Source: UBA2402 sp037139735
GTDB lineage: Bacteria > Planctomycetota > Phycisphaerae > Phycisphaerales > UBA1924
Direction of reading: 5' to 3'
DNA length: 7,553 nt
NCBI GenBank assembly: GCA_037139735.1
Contig: JBAXFU010000125.1
Location: forward strand, 1-7,553
Of the stretch, positions 1 through 5,714 are shown piece after piece (position 1 is the first letter of the stretch; every line of letters begins with the position of its first letter). Both the position numbers and the translations under genes were made by a program. The notes beneath the pieces are model-generated. The model did not search any database. It had not been told where the DNA came from and saw only the letters and a program-made list of their open reading frames with translations.

Positions 1-813
1 CATCACGGCCTCGAGCGGCCCGATCGCCGCGGCGGTGCGATCGACGCGATCGATGCCGCTCATCGCCGCCACCCGCATGAAGTCCCCCTCGACCATGCCC
101 ACGCTCACCCGCGTGCAGCCGAAGCGACGCTTGAGTTCCTGCGCGATGATCGCGCCCATCGCCGAGGCGTCGTGGCCCTGCTGGGCGGCGTCGAGCAGTT
201 CCACCGCTTCGCGAAGCATCAGCTTCTGCTGGGTCTGCGCGAGGCACTGCTCTCGCCACAGGTACGTCTCGAAGGCCCCCGCGGCGGCGGCCAACGCGGC
301 CAGCGTGGCCTCGTCGCCCGCCGGACCTCGATCCTTCGCGAGCAGGACGCACGCGCCCTCCGCTCGACCGTCGGCGACGAGCACGGTCGCGAACGCGCGA
401 AGACGCAACTCGTCGCCGTACATCGCCCGCGATCGTTGAAGCGAGAGGGAATCGGCCAGTCCGGCCGATCGGGTCGAACCGAAGGCGGCGCATGCCCCGG
501 CTGCGAGCCGCTCGAGTCGCTCGAGCAGCGGTGGCGTCAGCAAGGGGCCGCCATCGACCAGCGATTCCGAACCGGGCACGACGTGCTGGGCCAGAAGGCC
601 CGAGGGCCGACTGCCCCCGAGAAAGGCCGCCGCGGCCACGCCCGAGCCGATGCTGCACTGCATCGCCAGCACGCCCTGAAGGCACTGCTGAAGCCTGGCG
701 AGTTGCTCAGGATCGGGCCCCGCCCCGGCAGGAGCGGGGGGCCTGACGGCCATGACGCCACCCTCGGCGGGTTGGTCGGAAGCGGCGGGAGACGACGTGG
801 TGGCGGTGCCCAT
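1..813 (-). CDS. GAF-domain protein, N-terminal part (runs off the left edge)
   Basis: An open frame starts with ATG at 813-811 and stays open for exactly 271 codons to base 1, so the C-terminus is missing. Residues about 1-40 are a Pro/Ala-rich low-complexity start. Residues about 40-185 look like a degenerate GAF-like domain: a strand ATVLVADGRAEGACVLLAK, then an Ala-rich helix ending in ETYLWRE. A linker helix with AQTQQKLMLREAVELL follows (192-208). A second, clearer GAF domain starts near residue 200, with AMGAIIAQELKRRFGCTRVS and then GMVEGDFMRVAAMSGID. GAF domains bind small ligands or mediate dimer contacts. From memory, this type of GAF segment ending in a GPLEAVM-like stretch resembles GAF regions fused to HlyD-type efflux adaptors, but the part that would show this lies outside the window. 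The ATG at 813 has no Shine-Dalgarno sequence. The in-frame ATG at 753-751 (Met21) has GAGGGTGG five to twelve bases upstream and may be the true start. The gene lies 95 nt downstream of the acetyltransferase gene. The reading frame is certain; the function beyond GAF is open. Confidence 0.85.
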   Translation of the reverse strand, partial: MGTATTSSPAASDQPAEGGVMAVRPPAPAGAGPDPEQLARLQQCLQGVLAMQCSIGSGVAAAAFLGGSRPSGLLAQHVVPGSESLVDGGPLLTPPLLERLERLAAGACAAFGSTRSAGLADSLSLQRSRAMYGDELRLRAFATVLVADGRAEGACVLLAKDRGPAGDEATLAALAAAAGAFETYLWREQCLAQTQQKLMLREAVELLDAAQQGHDASAMGAIIAQELKRRFGCTRVSVGMVEGDFMRVAAMSGIDRVDRTAAAIGPLEAVM

Positions 814-841
814 GCGGGGAATCGATCAACGGCGACCGCCG

Positions 842-847
842 ATTGTA
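842..847 (-). promoter_or_regulatory. Possible -10 box for the GAF-protein gene
   Basis: The minus strand reads TACAAT, one base from the TATAAT consensus, in an otherwise very GC-rich gap. It ends 28 nt before the ATG at 813. No good -35 hexamer is seen 16-18 nt upstream. Its place just after a hairpin that follows the preceding stop codon fits a new transcript starting here, but the evidence is weak. Confidence 0.3.
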
Positions 848-880
848 CGGGGCGGGCGGCTGTTCGGATCGCGATCGGGA

Positions 881-907
881 CGATTCGCCCCCGCCGAACT
901 CGAATCG
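881..907 (-). terminator. Hairpin directly after the acetyltransferase stop codon
   Basis: A perfect 7-bp inverted repeat, CGATTCG (881-887) and CGAATCG (901-907), encloses a 13-nt loop and begins one base after the stop codon at 911-909. On the minus strand it is followed by TCCCG, not a T-run, so it is not a classical intrinsic terminator. It could act as a 3'-end stability hairpin or mark the end of the rpsA-acetyltransferase transcript. Confidence 0.35.
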
Positions 908-908
908 A

Positions 909-1541
909 TTAGCCGGCCCGGGGGCGATCGGCCTTCGACGCATCGGGGATCGCCCGTTCGATCGGGCGGGGGCCGGACCGTTCGCGAATGACCGCCTTGG
1001 GCGAGATGGCCGTGGCGTTGTCCGGCACATCGGTCACGACGATGGCTCTCGCGCCGATGCGGGCGTGGTTCCCGACCCGTATGCCGCCGATCAGCACCGC
1101 GCCGACGCCGATGAAGACGCCGTCGCCGATGGATGGTGCGCTCAGTTCGCCGCTGGCCGCGTAGTCGGATCCGACCGTCACGTGATGCAGCATCGTCACG
1201 TCGTCGCCGATGGAGGCCCGCACCGACAGGAAGACGCCGTGAAACCCGTGCACCAGTCGAAAGCGGCGTCCGATCGTCGCGGTGTAGGGAACCTCGCATC
1301 CCACCAGCAGCGAGAGCAACTGGTGCAGTCGATGGCCGGGTTCGAGGGCCAGACGCCACGCCCAGCGGCCGAGTCGCGACCGCGAGGCGGCTCGGCGCCT
1401 CGTGATGTACCGGCCGAGCCGATACGTGGTCATCAACACGCGCGTGGTGAACGCGTCGTGGTTGGTCCGGCGATCCTCGGCCGCCAATCGCAGCGTTTCG
1501 CGCAGGCCGTCGGCTGGCATCGGAGTGGTTCCCCGGGCCAC
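909..1541 (-). CDS. Serine O-acetyltransferase-like hexapeptide acyltransferase
   Basis: A 210-residue protein of the left-handed beta-helix acyltransferase class, which moves acetyl groups from acetyl-CoA to a hydroxyl, usually as a cytosolic trimer. The N-terminal about 80 residues are helical and basic. From residue 81 the CysE-like pattern starts: GCEVPYTATIG (81-91), then FRLVHGFHGVFLS with His98 and His101, then IGDDVTMLHHVTVG (111-124) and repeated imperfect hexapeptides such as IGDGVFIGVGAVLIGG (138-153). His98 is the best candidate for the catalytic His, and Glu83 sits where CysE has its catalytic Asp. The usual C-terminal AGVPAK-type motif is replaced by AISPKAVI (178-185), and the His that CysE carries after its long loop is absent. 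This looks closer to the SAT-like enzymes of polysaccharide clusters than to true cysteine-pathway CysE, so I give no symbol. The 1541 start is GTG, 7 nt after the S1 gene's stop and without a Shine-Dalgarno. ATG at 1520-1518 (residue 8), with GGGGA about 10 nt upstream, is a reasonable alternative. Confidence 0.85.
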   Translation of the reverse strand: MARGTTPMPADGLRETLRLAAEDRRTNHDAFTTRVLMTTYRLGRYITRRRAASRSRLGRWAWRLALEPGHRLHQLLSLLVGCEVPYTATIGRRFRLVHGFHGVFLSVRASIGDDVTMLHHVTVGSDYAASGELSAPSIGDGVFIGVGAVLIGGIRVGNHARIGARAIVVTDVPDNATAISPKAVIRERSGPRPIERAIPDASKADRPRAG

Positions 1542-1548
1542 GAGGGGG

Positions 1549-2874
1549 TTACATCAAGCCGCCCTTGAAGTTCATCTGGCGAGACTTCTCGCGGAGGCGA
1601 CGCAGCGCGGGGGTCTCCTTGCGGATCTCCTCCTCGCTGCGGCCGACGATCTTCTCGCCCTTCTTGCCGCGACCGCCGGCCGGGGCCTCGGGCGCGGGCT
1701 TGAGGGCCTTGATCGAGAGGGAGATGCGGCGGTTCTGGGGGTCGATCTTGAGGACCTTCACCCGCACGACCTCGTCGACCTTCACCACGTCGTCGACCTT
1801 GGCGACGCGGCGGTAGTCGAGTTCGGAGATGTGCACGAGGCCCTCGACGCCCGAGCCCAGGTCGACGAACGCGCCGAACTCGGCGATCTTCGTGACCTTG
1901 CCCGTGACTTCCGCGCTCTCCTGGATCTTCTCGGTGGCGGTGGCGAAGGGGTCGCCCTGCACCTGCTTCATGCCCAGGGAGATGCGGTCGTTGTCGATGT
2001 CGAGCTTGAGGATGCGGACCTGGACGCGCTGGCCTTCCTTGACGTACTTCTCGACGGCCTTCTCGCCGAAGCCGACGCGGTCGTAGGTGAGGTCGGTCAG
2101 GTGCACCAGGCCGTCGATGCCGCCGATGTCGACGAACGCGCCGAAGGGCATGATCTTGCGGACGGTGCCCTCGATGGTCTGGCCCTCGGCCAGCGTGCTG
2201 CGGAGCTTGGCGGCGTTGGCCTTGCGTTCCTCGTCGAGGATGTCGCGACGCGAGAGCACGATGTTGCCGCGGCCGACGCGCTCGACGCGGACGACCTTGC
2301 ACTTGAGCTTCTCGCCCACGAAGACCGAGAGATCGGGCACGCGGTCGATCGAGACCTGGCTGGCGGGCATGAAGGCCGAGTGGTCCGCGAGTTCGCACTC
2401 GAGGCCGCCCTTGCTGACGCCGGTGACGCGGGCCTCGACGACCTGGCCGGGCTCGAGCGATTCCCACGCGGCCTTGCGGACCGCGCCGGGGAGCGAGCAG
2501 ATGAACAGGCCTTCGCTCGACTCGAACTTGTCGATCACCACCTCGATGGCGTCGCCCACCTTGGGCAGCGTCGCCTCGTCGGGGTACTGCACGCGGGAGA
2601 TGACGCCCAGCTCCTTGGGACCAAACTCGAGGAAGATGTCGGAGGGGCCCACCGAGACGACGGTGCCCGTGCGGTGCTCGCGGCCAGCCGTCACGACACG
2701 CGGACCGCGGGTGCCCGCGGGGCGGACGTTCGCCGGCGGGGCCGGACGAGCCGCCTGAGCGGCGGACGCCTGAGCGTCCATGCTCTTCATGGCGGCATCG
2801 ATCTCCGCCGCCAGTTCGGGGCTGATCTTGGCGGGGTCGGAGTCGGCGGACACGCTATCGGGGGTGGGGTTCAT
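1549..2874 (-). CDS. rpsA: Ribosomal protein S1-type RNA-binding protein, four S1 domains
   Basis: A 441-residue protein with four S1 (OB-fold) RNA-binding domains at about residues 64-128, 143-209, 231-302 and 320-389. Bacterial S1 binds the 30S subunit and helps load and unfold mRNA, especially mRNA with weak or no Shine-Dalgarno. The domains match bS1 domains 1-4 in order. Domain 2 ends in VLSRRDILDEE (206-216), the usual bS1 junction. Domain 3 has the typical FGAFVDIGGIDGLVHLTDL (244-262) and ends in GMKQVQGDPF. Domain 4 has FGAFVDLGSGVEGLVHISEL. E. coli S1 has six domains; the last two are absent here and replaced by a charged tail (about 400-441, GRGKKGEK then RRLREKSRQMNFKGG). The first 60 residues are an Ala/Pro-rich, partly acidic extension. 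The ATG has no Shine-Dalgarno (the bases before it are GGTACCCAC). A 221-nt leader precedes it, and the acetyltransferase gene follows after 7 nt, probably in the same transcript. It could also be an S1-like accessory protein rather than the ribosomal one, but the domain 2-4 pattern favours bS1. Confidence 0.88.
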   Translation of the reverse strand: MNPTPDSVSADSDPAKISPELAAEIDAAMKSMDAQASAAQAARPAPPANVRPAGTRGPRVVTAGREHRTGTVVSVGPSDIFLEFGPKELGVISRVQYPDEATLPKVGDAIEVVIDKFESSEGLFICSLPGAVRKAAWESLEPGQVVEARVTGVSKGGLECELADHSAFMPASQVSIDRVPDLSVFVGEKLKCKVVRVERVGRGNIVLSRRDILDEERKANAAKLRSTLAEGQTIEGTVRKIMPFGAFVDIGGIDGLVHLTDLTYDRVGFGEKAVEKYVKEGQRVQVRILKLDIDNDRISLGMKQVQGDPFATATEKIQESAEVTGKVTKIAEFGAFVDLGSGVEGLVHISELDYRRVAKVDDVVKVDEVVRVKVLKIDPQNRRISLSIKALKPAPEAPAGGRGKKGEKIVGRSEEEIRKETPALRRLREKSRQMNFKGGLM

Positions 2875-2999
2875 GTGGGTACCAAAGGATGCCGAGGTCG
2901 GCCAAAGGGTCGGTCGTTCCGGCGGGCCTGCACCTCACTTCGCGCCGGGTCTGGAGTGTAGTTCGGTCGGCGGGTGGCCGCGTCCGGTTGAGTCATCAT
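2871..2999 (-). CDS. Possible 42-codon leader ORF overlapping the rpsA start
   Basis: Starting at tandem ATG codons (2999-2997 and 2996-2994), an open frame of 42 codons ends in TGA at 2873-2871, so its stop and the rpsA ATG share the four bases ATGA. The peptide would start MMTQPDAATRRPNYTPD and end HPLVPT, with eight Arg and many Pro. It resembles no family I know. The ATGA junction is the classical layout for translational coupling and would explain why rpsA has no Shine-Dalgarno. Against it: 15 of 42 codons end in A or T, much more than in the neighbouring genes, and GGGGA sits too close to the start to be a good ribosome site. A chance ORF in GC-rich DNA is quite possible. Confidence 0.25.
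   Translation of the reverse strand: MMTQPDAATRRPNYTPDPARSEVQARRNDRPFGRPRHPLVPT
2955..2960 (-). promoter_or_regulatory. Weak -10-like box upstream of rpsA
   Basis: The minus strand reads TACACT, four of six bases of the -10 consensus, 80 nt before the rpsA ATG. There is no convincing -35. It lies inside the possible leader ORF, so the two readings compete. Confidence 0.2.
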
Positions 3000-3007
3000 C
3001 CCCGCAT

Positions 3008-3036
3008 GGGCCGCCATGGGGACGCAAAGGCGGCCC
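3008..3036 (-). promoter_or_regulatory. GC-rich hairpin in the rpsA leader
   Basis: A perfect 8-bp stem, GGGCCGCC (3008-3015) and GGCGGCCC (3029-3036), with a 13-nt loop, lies 134-162 nt before the rpsA ATG and just before the possible leader ORF. No T-run follows on the minus strand. It may be a structured leader element of the S1 mRNA or a processing or 3'-end hairpin of the oxidoreductase mRNA. Confidence 0.4.
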
Positions 3037-3050
3037 GGCCCGTCTTCCCG

Positions 3051-3068
3051 ACCGGGGCCCGGGCCGGT
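3051..3068 (-). terminator. Short GC palindrome after the oxidoreductase gene
   Basis: ACCGG (3051-3055) pairs with CCGGT (3064-3068) around a GC core that contains the palindrome GGCCCGGGCC, 27 nt after the oxidoreductase stop codon. It could help end that transcript, but no T-run follows, so it does not meet the usual standard for an intrinsic terminator. Confidence 0.25.
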
Positions 3069-3095
3069 AACGTCAGCCGCCTCGGAACCTCGGGG

Positions 3096-4154
3096 TCACA
3101 CCGACTGCTTGATGGCGTCGACGATCCGCTGGGCCGTCCGCACGTTGGCGAAGCCCGCTTCCGCGTCGATGGGGGGGCGGTCGCCCGTCCGCACCGCCTG
3201 CAGGAAGGCCTCGATCTCCGCGACGATCGGCTCGGCGTCGTCGACCTCGAGGTCCTCGATGTTCACCAGTTCGCCCCACTTGAGATTCGTCAGGTCCGTG
3301 CCCAGTCGGATCTGCTCGCGGACCTCCCGCATCTGGATCTCGTTGGCGGTGCGGCGGATGACCTGGCCCTTCTTCGCCGCGTAGTCGATCTTGATGTACG
3401 CGTTCTCGCCGGTGATCCGCGTCACCCGCTCGGTCTTGAGCGCCAGGCGGCTGGACGTGATGTCCGCCACGCACCGGCCCGCCGGCGTGTTGAACTCGAG
3501 CCACGCGTTGCACAGGTCCTCGTGCTCGGTGACGACCGCCACGCCCGCGGCACGGATGGAATCGGGCTCCTTGCCTCCCATGAGCATCAGCACGACATCG
3601 ATGTCGTGGATCATCATGTCCATCACCACGCCCACGTCGACGCTGCGGAAGGTCATGGGGCTCACGCGAACGACCTGCATGAAGCGGGGAATGATCGCCT
3701 GGCCCGTGGCGTTGGCCTTCTGCATCGCCCGCATCACCGGGTTGAAGCGCTCGATGTGCCCGACCATCAGGATCGTGCCCGTCCGCTCCGCGAGTTCCTT
3801 GATGCTCCGAGCCGTCTCGACGTCGCCCGCTAGCGGCTTCTCGATCAGGCACGCCACGCCCGCCTCCAGCAGCGGCGCGGCGGCGGCCTTGTGGTACGTC
3901 GTCGGCACGGCGACGCTCACCGCATCCACCCCGGCCGCCAGCAGGTCCTGCACCGTGGCGAACCCCTTGGTGTCGAACTTGTCGGCCATCTCCTCGCGGC
4001 GGGCCTTGTCGGCGTCCACCACGCCCACCAGTTCACAGCCAGGGAGGTTCGCGTAGACCCGGGCGTGATGGCGACCCATCCGACCGACGCCCACCACGCC
4101 GCAGCGGACGCGACGGCCCGCGAAACGATCGCTTGATGATGTCATCGTGCTCAT
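3096..4154 (-). CDS. Gfo/Idh/MocA-family NAD(P)-dependent oxidoreductase
   Basis: A 352-residue protein of the usual length for this family of cytosolic dehydrogenases acting on sugars, sugar nucleotides or inositols. The N-terminal Rossmann fold has VGVGRMGRHHARVY (residues 21-34) with the GxGxxG dinucleotide loop at 22-27, and a second strand ending in VVDAD (45-49), whose acidic end suits NAD rather than NADP. EKPLAGD (105-111) holds the conserved EKP Lys106. MDMMIHDIDVVLML (178-191) holds the conserved His183 and Asp186 region. VGHIERFNP (131-139) recalls UDP-GlcNAc 3-dehydrogenases of the GnnA type. That is a hint only: no partner aminotransferase or lipid A gene is in view, so the substrate is unknown. 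ATG at 4154 and ATG at 4145 (Met4) are both possible starts and neither has a Shine-Dalgarno. A -10-like box exactly upstream favours leaderless initiation at 4145. The gene is 153 nt downstream of trxA and 221 nt upstream of rpsA, so it may be its own transcription unit. Confidence 0.9.
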   Translation of the reverse strand: MSTMTSSSDRFAGRRVRCGVVGVGRMGRHHARVYANLPGCELVGVVDADKARREEMADKFDTKGFATVQDLLAAGVDAVSVAVPTTYHKAAAAPLLEAGVACLIEKPLAGDVETARSIKELAERTGTILMVGHIERFNPVMRAMQKANATGQAIIPRFMQVVRVSPMTFRSVDVGVVMDMMIHDIDVVLMLMGGKEPDSIRAAGVAVVTEHEDLCNAWLEFNTPAGRCVADITSSRLALKTERVTRITGENAYIKIDYAAKKGQVIRRTANEIQMREVREQIRLGTDLTNLKWGELVNIEDLEVDDAEPIVAEIEAFLQAVRTGDRPPIDAEAGFANVRTAQRIVDAIKQSV

Positions 4155-4158
4155 TCTA
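4153..4158 (-). promoter_or_regulatory. -10-like box placed for a leaderless oxidoreductase mRNA
   Basis: The minus strand reads TAGAAT, five of six consensus bases, overlapping the first ATG (4154). Seven bases separate it from the second ATG at 4145-4143, the usual distance from a -10 box to the transcription start. Transcription would therefore begin at the A of that ATG. The -35 region is poor: GCGACG, three of six matches at 16 nt spacing. Confidence 0.4.
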
Positions 4159-4238
4159 GCGGCAGAACCATGCCCGTCGCGCCCGGGGCACGCGAGAGGC
4201 GAAATGAGGCATGTCCGGGACCATCCGATGCCCGAAGT

Positions 4239-4310
4239 GCCCGATCGGGCTGCTCGGGCTGCTCGGGCTGCTCGGGCCGATCAGGCCGATCGGGCCGATC
4301 AGGCCGATCA
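4239..4310. repeat. 9-bp tandem repeat array over the trxA stop codon
   Basis: Eight 9-bp units follow each other without gaps. Read on the plus strand they are one GCCCGATCG (4239-4247), three GGCTGCTCG (4248-4274), and four GGCCGATCA or GGCCGATCG (4275-4310). The last unit contains the TGA of trxA (minus strand, 4310-4308). The preceding 4230-4238 and the following 4311-4319 look like decayed units. Neighbouring GGCCGATC units can pair with one another because CCGATCGG is a palindrome, so the 3' end of the trxA mRNA could fold. Replication slippage is the likely origin. Confidence 0.9.
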
Positions 4311-4643
4311 GGCCGCGCCGGCCTCGGCCAGGGCCGCGGCGAGCTCTTCCTTCTTCTTCATGCCCACCAAGGTCTTCACCTTGTGGCCGCCCTTGAAGAT
4401 GATGATCGTCGGGATCGCCGTGATGCTGTACTTCATCGCCACGCTGCGGTTGGCGTCGATGTCGACCTTGCCGACCTTCGCCTTGCCCGCCATCGCCTCC
4501 GCCACCGCGTCGATCGCCGGGCTCATCATGCGGCACGGCCCGCACCACTCGGCCCAGAAGTCGACCAGCACGGGCGTGGCCGAGGCGAGCACCTCGTGAT
4601 CGAAGTTGGCGTCGGTGAAGGTGTGGACGTTCGCGCTGGCCAT
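4308..4643 (-). CDS. trxA: Thioredoxin
   Basis: A 111-residue, single-domain thioredoxin, the normal length for the family. It reduces protein disulfides in the cytosol using electrons from thioredoxin reductase, which is not in the window. The active site is FWAEWCGPCRM (residues 29-39), with the redox pair Cys34 and Cys37. The cis-proline is Pro78 in AIPTIIIFKGG (76-86), and the buried acid is Asp28 in LVDFW. No signal peptide is present. Residues 1-20 (MASANVHTFTDANFDHEVLA) form the usual first strand and helix. The start is well supported: AAAGGA lies 9 nt before the ATG. It follows folP after 99 nt with no convincing hairpin or promoter between them, so co-transcription with folP is possible. 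Its stop codon lies inside a 9-bp tandem repeat. Confidence 0.96.
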   Translation of the reverse strand: MASANVHTFTDANFDHEVLASATPVLVDFWAEWCGPCRMMSPAIDAVAEAMAGKAKVGKVDIDANRSVAMKYSITAIPTIIIFKGGHKVKTLVGMKKKEELAAALAEAGAA

Positions 4644-4652
4644 GGAGAGAGA

Positions 4653-4658
4653 TCCTTT
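4653..4658 (-). promoter_or_regulatory. Ribosome binding site of trxA
   Basis: The minus strand reads AAAGGA, 9 nt before the ATG at 4643. It is one of only two clear Shine-Dalgarno sequences directly before a first start codon in this window, and it fixes the trxA start. Confidence 0.75.
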
Positions 4659-4742
4659 CGTGCTTGCCGCGGCGTTCGAGCCGTCGGGTTGGCGTGGTCG
4701 TGTCGGCAGGTGCTTCGCATCCCCGCTCGCGAGGGTTCAATC

Positions 4743-5648
4743 CTATCCGCGCCGGGTCGCGCCGGGCACGTCGGCCGTCGCCTGCATCGCGGCCCACGCG
4801 GCATGGATCGCCCGCGCGTGCGGCTCCACGTCGTGCACCCGGAAGATCCTGGCGCCCCGAAGCAGGTGAAGCACGCTCAGCGCCAAGGTGCCCTCCAGAC
4901 GCTCGGAGGGCGTCGAGTCGCGACCCAGCGACACGCGACCCACGAAACTCTTGCGGGACAACCCGCTCATCACCGGTCTGCCCAGCGTCGCCGCCATCCG
5001 CCCCGCGGCATCGATGAGCCGAAGGTTGTCCTCCACCGACTTGCCGAACCCCAGCCCCGGGTCGACGACGACCTGTTCAACGCCGACGCCCGCCCGGGCG
5101 AGCGACGGAAGCAGATTCATCGCAAACGCGTTCGTGACGTGCGATTCGACATCGCCGTACTCGGGCGGTCGGTCGTAGCAGTCGGAATACGAGTCCCTCT
5201 CCGGCGTCGTCAGCCGGTGCATGACGATCATGCCCGCGCCGGTGGCGGCCACCAGCGACGCCATCGCCGGATCCTCGAGTCCTCCGGAGACGTCGTTGAC
5301 CGCGCCGACACCCTCGTCGAGGGCGATGCGGGCCACGCTCGCCAGCGTCGTGTCGACGCACAGCGGCACGCCCGGCGCGGCGGCGCGAATGGCACGGATG
5401 ACCGGAAGCAAACGCGCGACCTGGGTCGCCCCGTCGACGCGTGTGGCGCCCGGACGCGTCGATTCCGCGCCAAGGTCGAGCAGGGTTGCGCCTGCCTCGA
5501 TCATGCGCAAGGCCGCGTCGCGGGCAGCGGAGGCGTCAAGATGCCGCCCGCCGTCGGCGAAACTGTCGGGCGTCACGTTGATGATGCCCGCCAGCAGGGG
5601 CCTGGAGCAGTCGAGCAGCGTGCCGTGGGCGAGTCGCCAGGGGAGCAT
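4743..5648 (-). CDS. folP: Dihydropteroate synthase
   Basis: A 301-residue cytosolic enzyme that joins p-aminobenzoate to 6-hydroxymethyl-dihydropterin diphosphate to give dihydropteroate in folate synthesis. The TIM-barrel motifs are complete and in order: GIINVTPDSFADGG (21-34, metal-ligand Asn24), DLGAESTRPGA (58-68), VDT with Asp99, AVNDVSGG (116-123, Asn118), MH at 143-144, DPGLGFGK (196-203), SGLSRKSFVGR (228-238, Lys233), and RVHDV (270-274, Arg270 and His272). Phe30, Thr64 and Pro66, at the loop positions where sulfonamide-resistance changes are known, are the usual residues. After MH there is a longer loop (about 145-170, with ERDSYSDCYDRPPEYGD) than in E. coli FolP. The start is forced: upstream in the same frame there is no ATG, GTG or TTG before the TGA at 5717-5715. 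No Shine-Dalgarno is present, and a 10-bp hairpin ends 8 nt before the ATG. trxA follows after 99 nt. Confidence 0.96.
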   Translation of the reverse strand: MLPWRLAHGTLLDCSRPLLAGIINVTPDSFADGGRHLDASAARDAALRMIEAGATLLDLGAESTRPGATRVDGATQVARLLPVIRAIRAAAPGVPLCVDTTLASVARIALDEGVGAVNDVSGGLEDPAMASLVAATGAGMIVMHRLTTPERDSYSDCYDRPPEYGDVESHVTNAFAMNLLPSLARAGVGVEQVVVDPGLGFGKSVEDNLRLIDAAGRMAATLGRPVMSGLSRKSFVGRVSLGRDSTPSERLEGTLALSVLHLLRGARIFRVHDVEPHARAIHAAWAAMQATADVPGATRRG

Positions 5649-5649
5649 C

Positions 5650-5684
5650 GGAAAGACAACCGCCGCAGGGTGCCGCGGCGGTTG
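5650..5684 (-). terminator. Strong hairpin between the exported-protein gene and folP
   Basis: A perfect 10-bp stem, CAACCGCCGC and GCGGCGGTTG (5684-5675 and 5666-5657, read on the minus strand), encloses an 8-nt loop and is followed by TCTTTCC. This is the best terminator candidate in the window and would end the upstream transcript, 30 nt after its stop codon. The T-run is short. Because the hairpin finishes 8 nt before the folP ATG, it lies where the folP ribosome site would be and may instead, or also, control folP translation. Confidence 0.6.
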
Positions 5685-5714
5685 CGAAAGGCAAAGGGTT
5701 TGCTGCGACGGCTC

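Noticed and set aside
830..841. Small palindrome CGGCG/CGCCG before the GAF gene as an operator.
   Set aside because: Five base pairs around a 2-nt gap is expected often by chance at this GC content, and it has no partner site.
1402..2961. A 519-codon plus-strand open frame opposite the S1 gene.
   Set aside because: Same register effect: the frame mirrors S1 codons, and the Leu/Asp/Val/Ala repeats in it are complements of S1-domain codons. The S1 protein on the minus strand is a clear family match.
3171..3177. Seven-G run in the oxidoreductase gene (and another at 5723-5729 in the exported-protein gene) as a possible phase-variable or frameshift site.
   Set aside because: Both runs simply encode Pro-Pro in GC-rich DNA, the frames are intact on both sides, and seven bases is short for a known phase-variable tract.
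4156..4797. A 213-codon minus-strand frame overlapping trxA, ending in a GLIGPI / SSPSSP repeat.
   Set aside because: It is an off-frame reading of trxA and of the 9-bp repeat. The in-frame thioredoxin has all motifs, and this product is Arg-rich with no domain.
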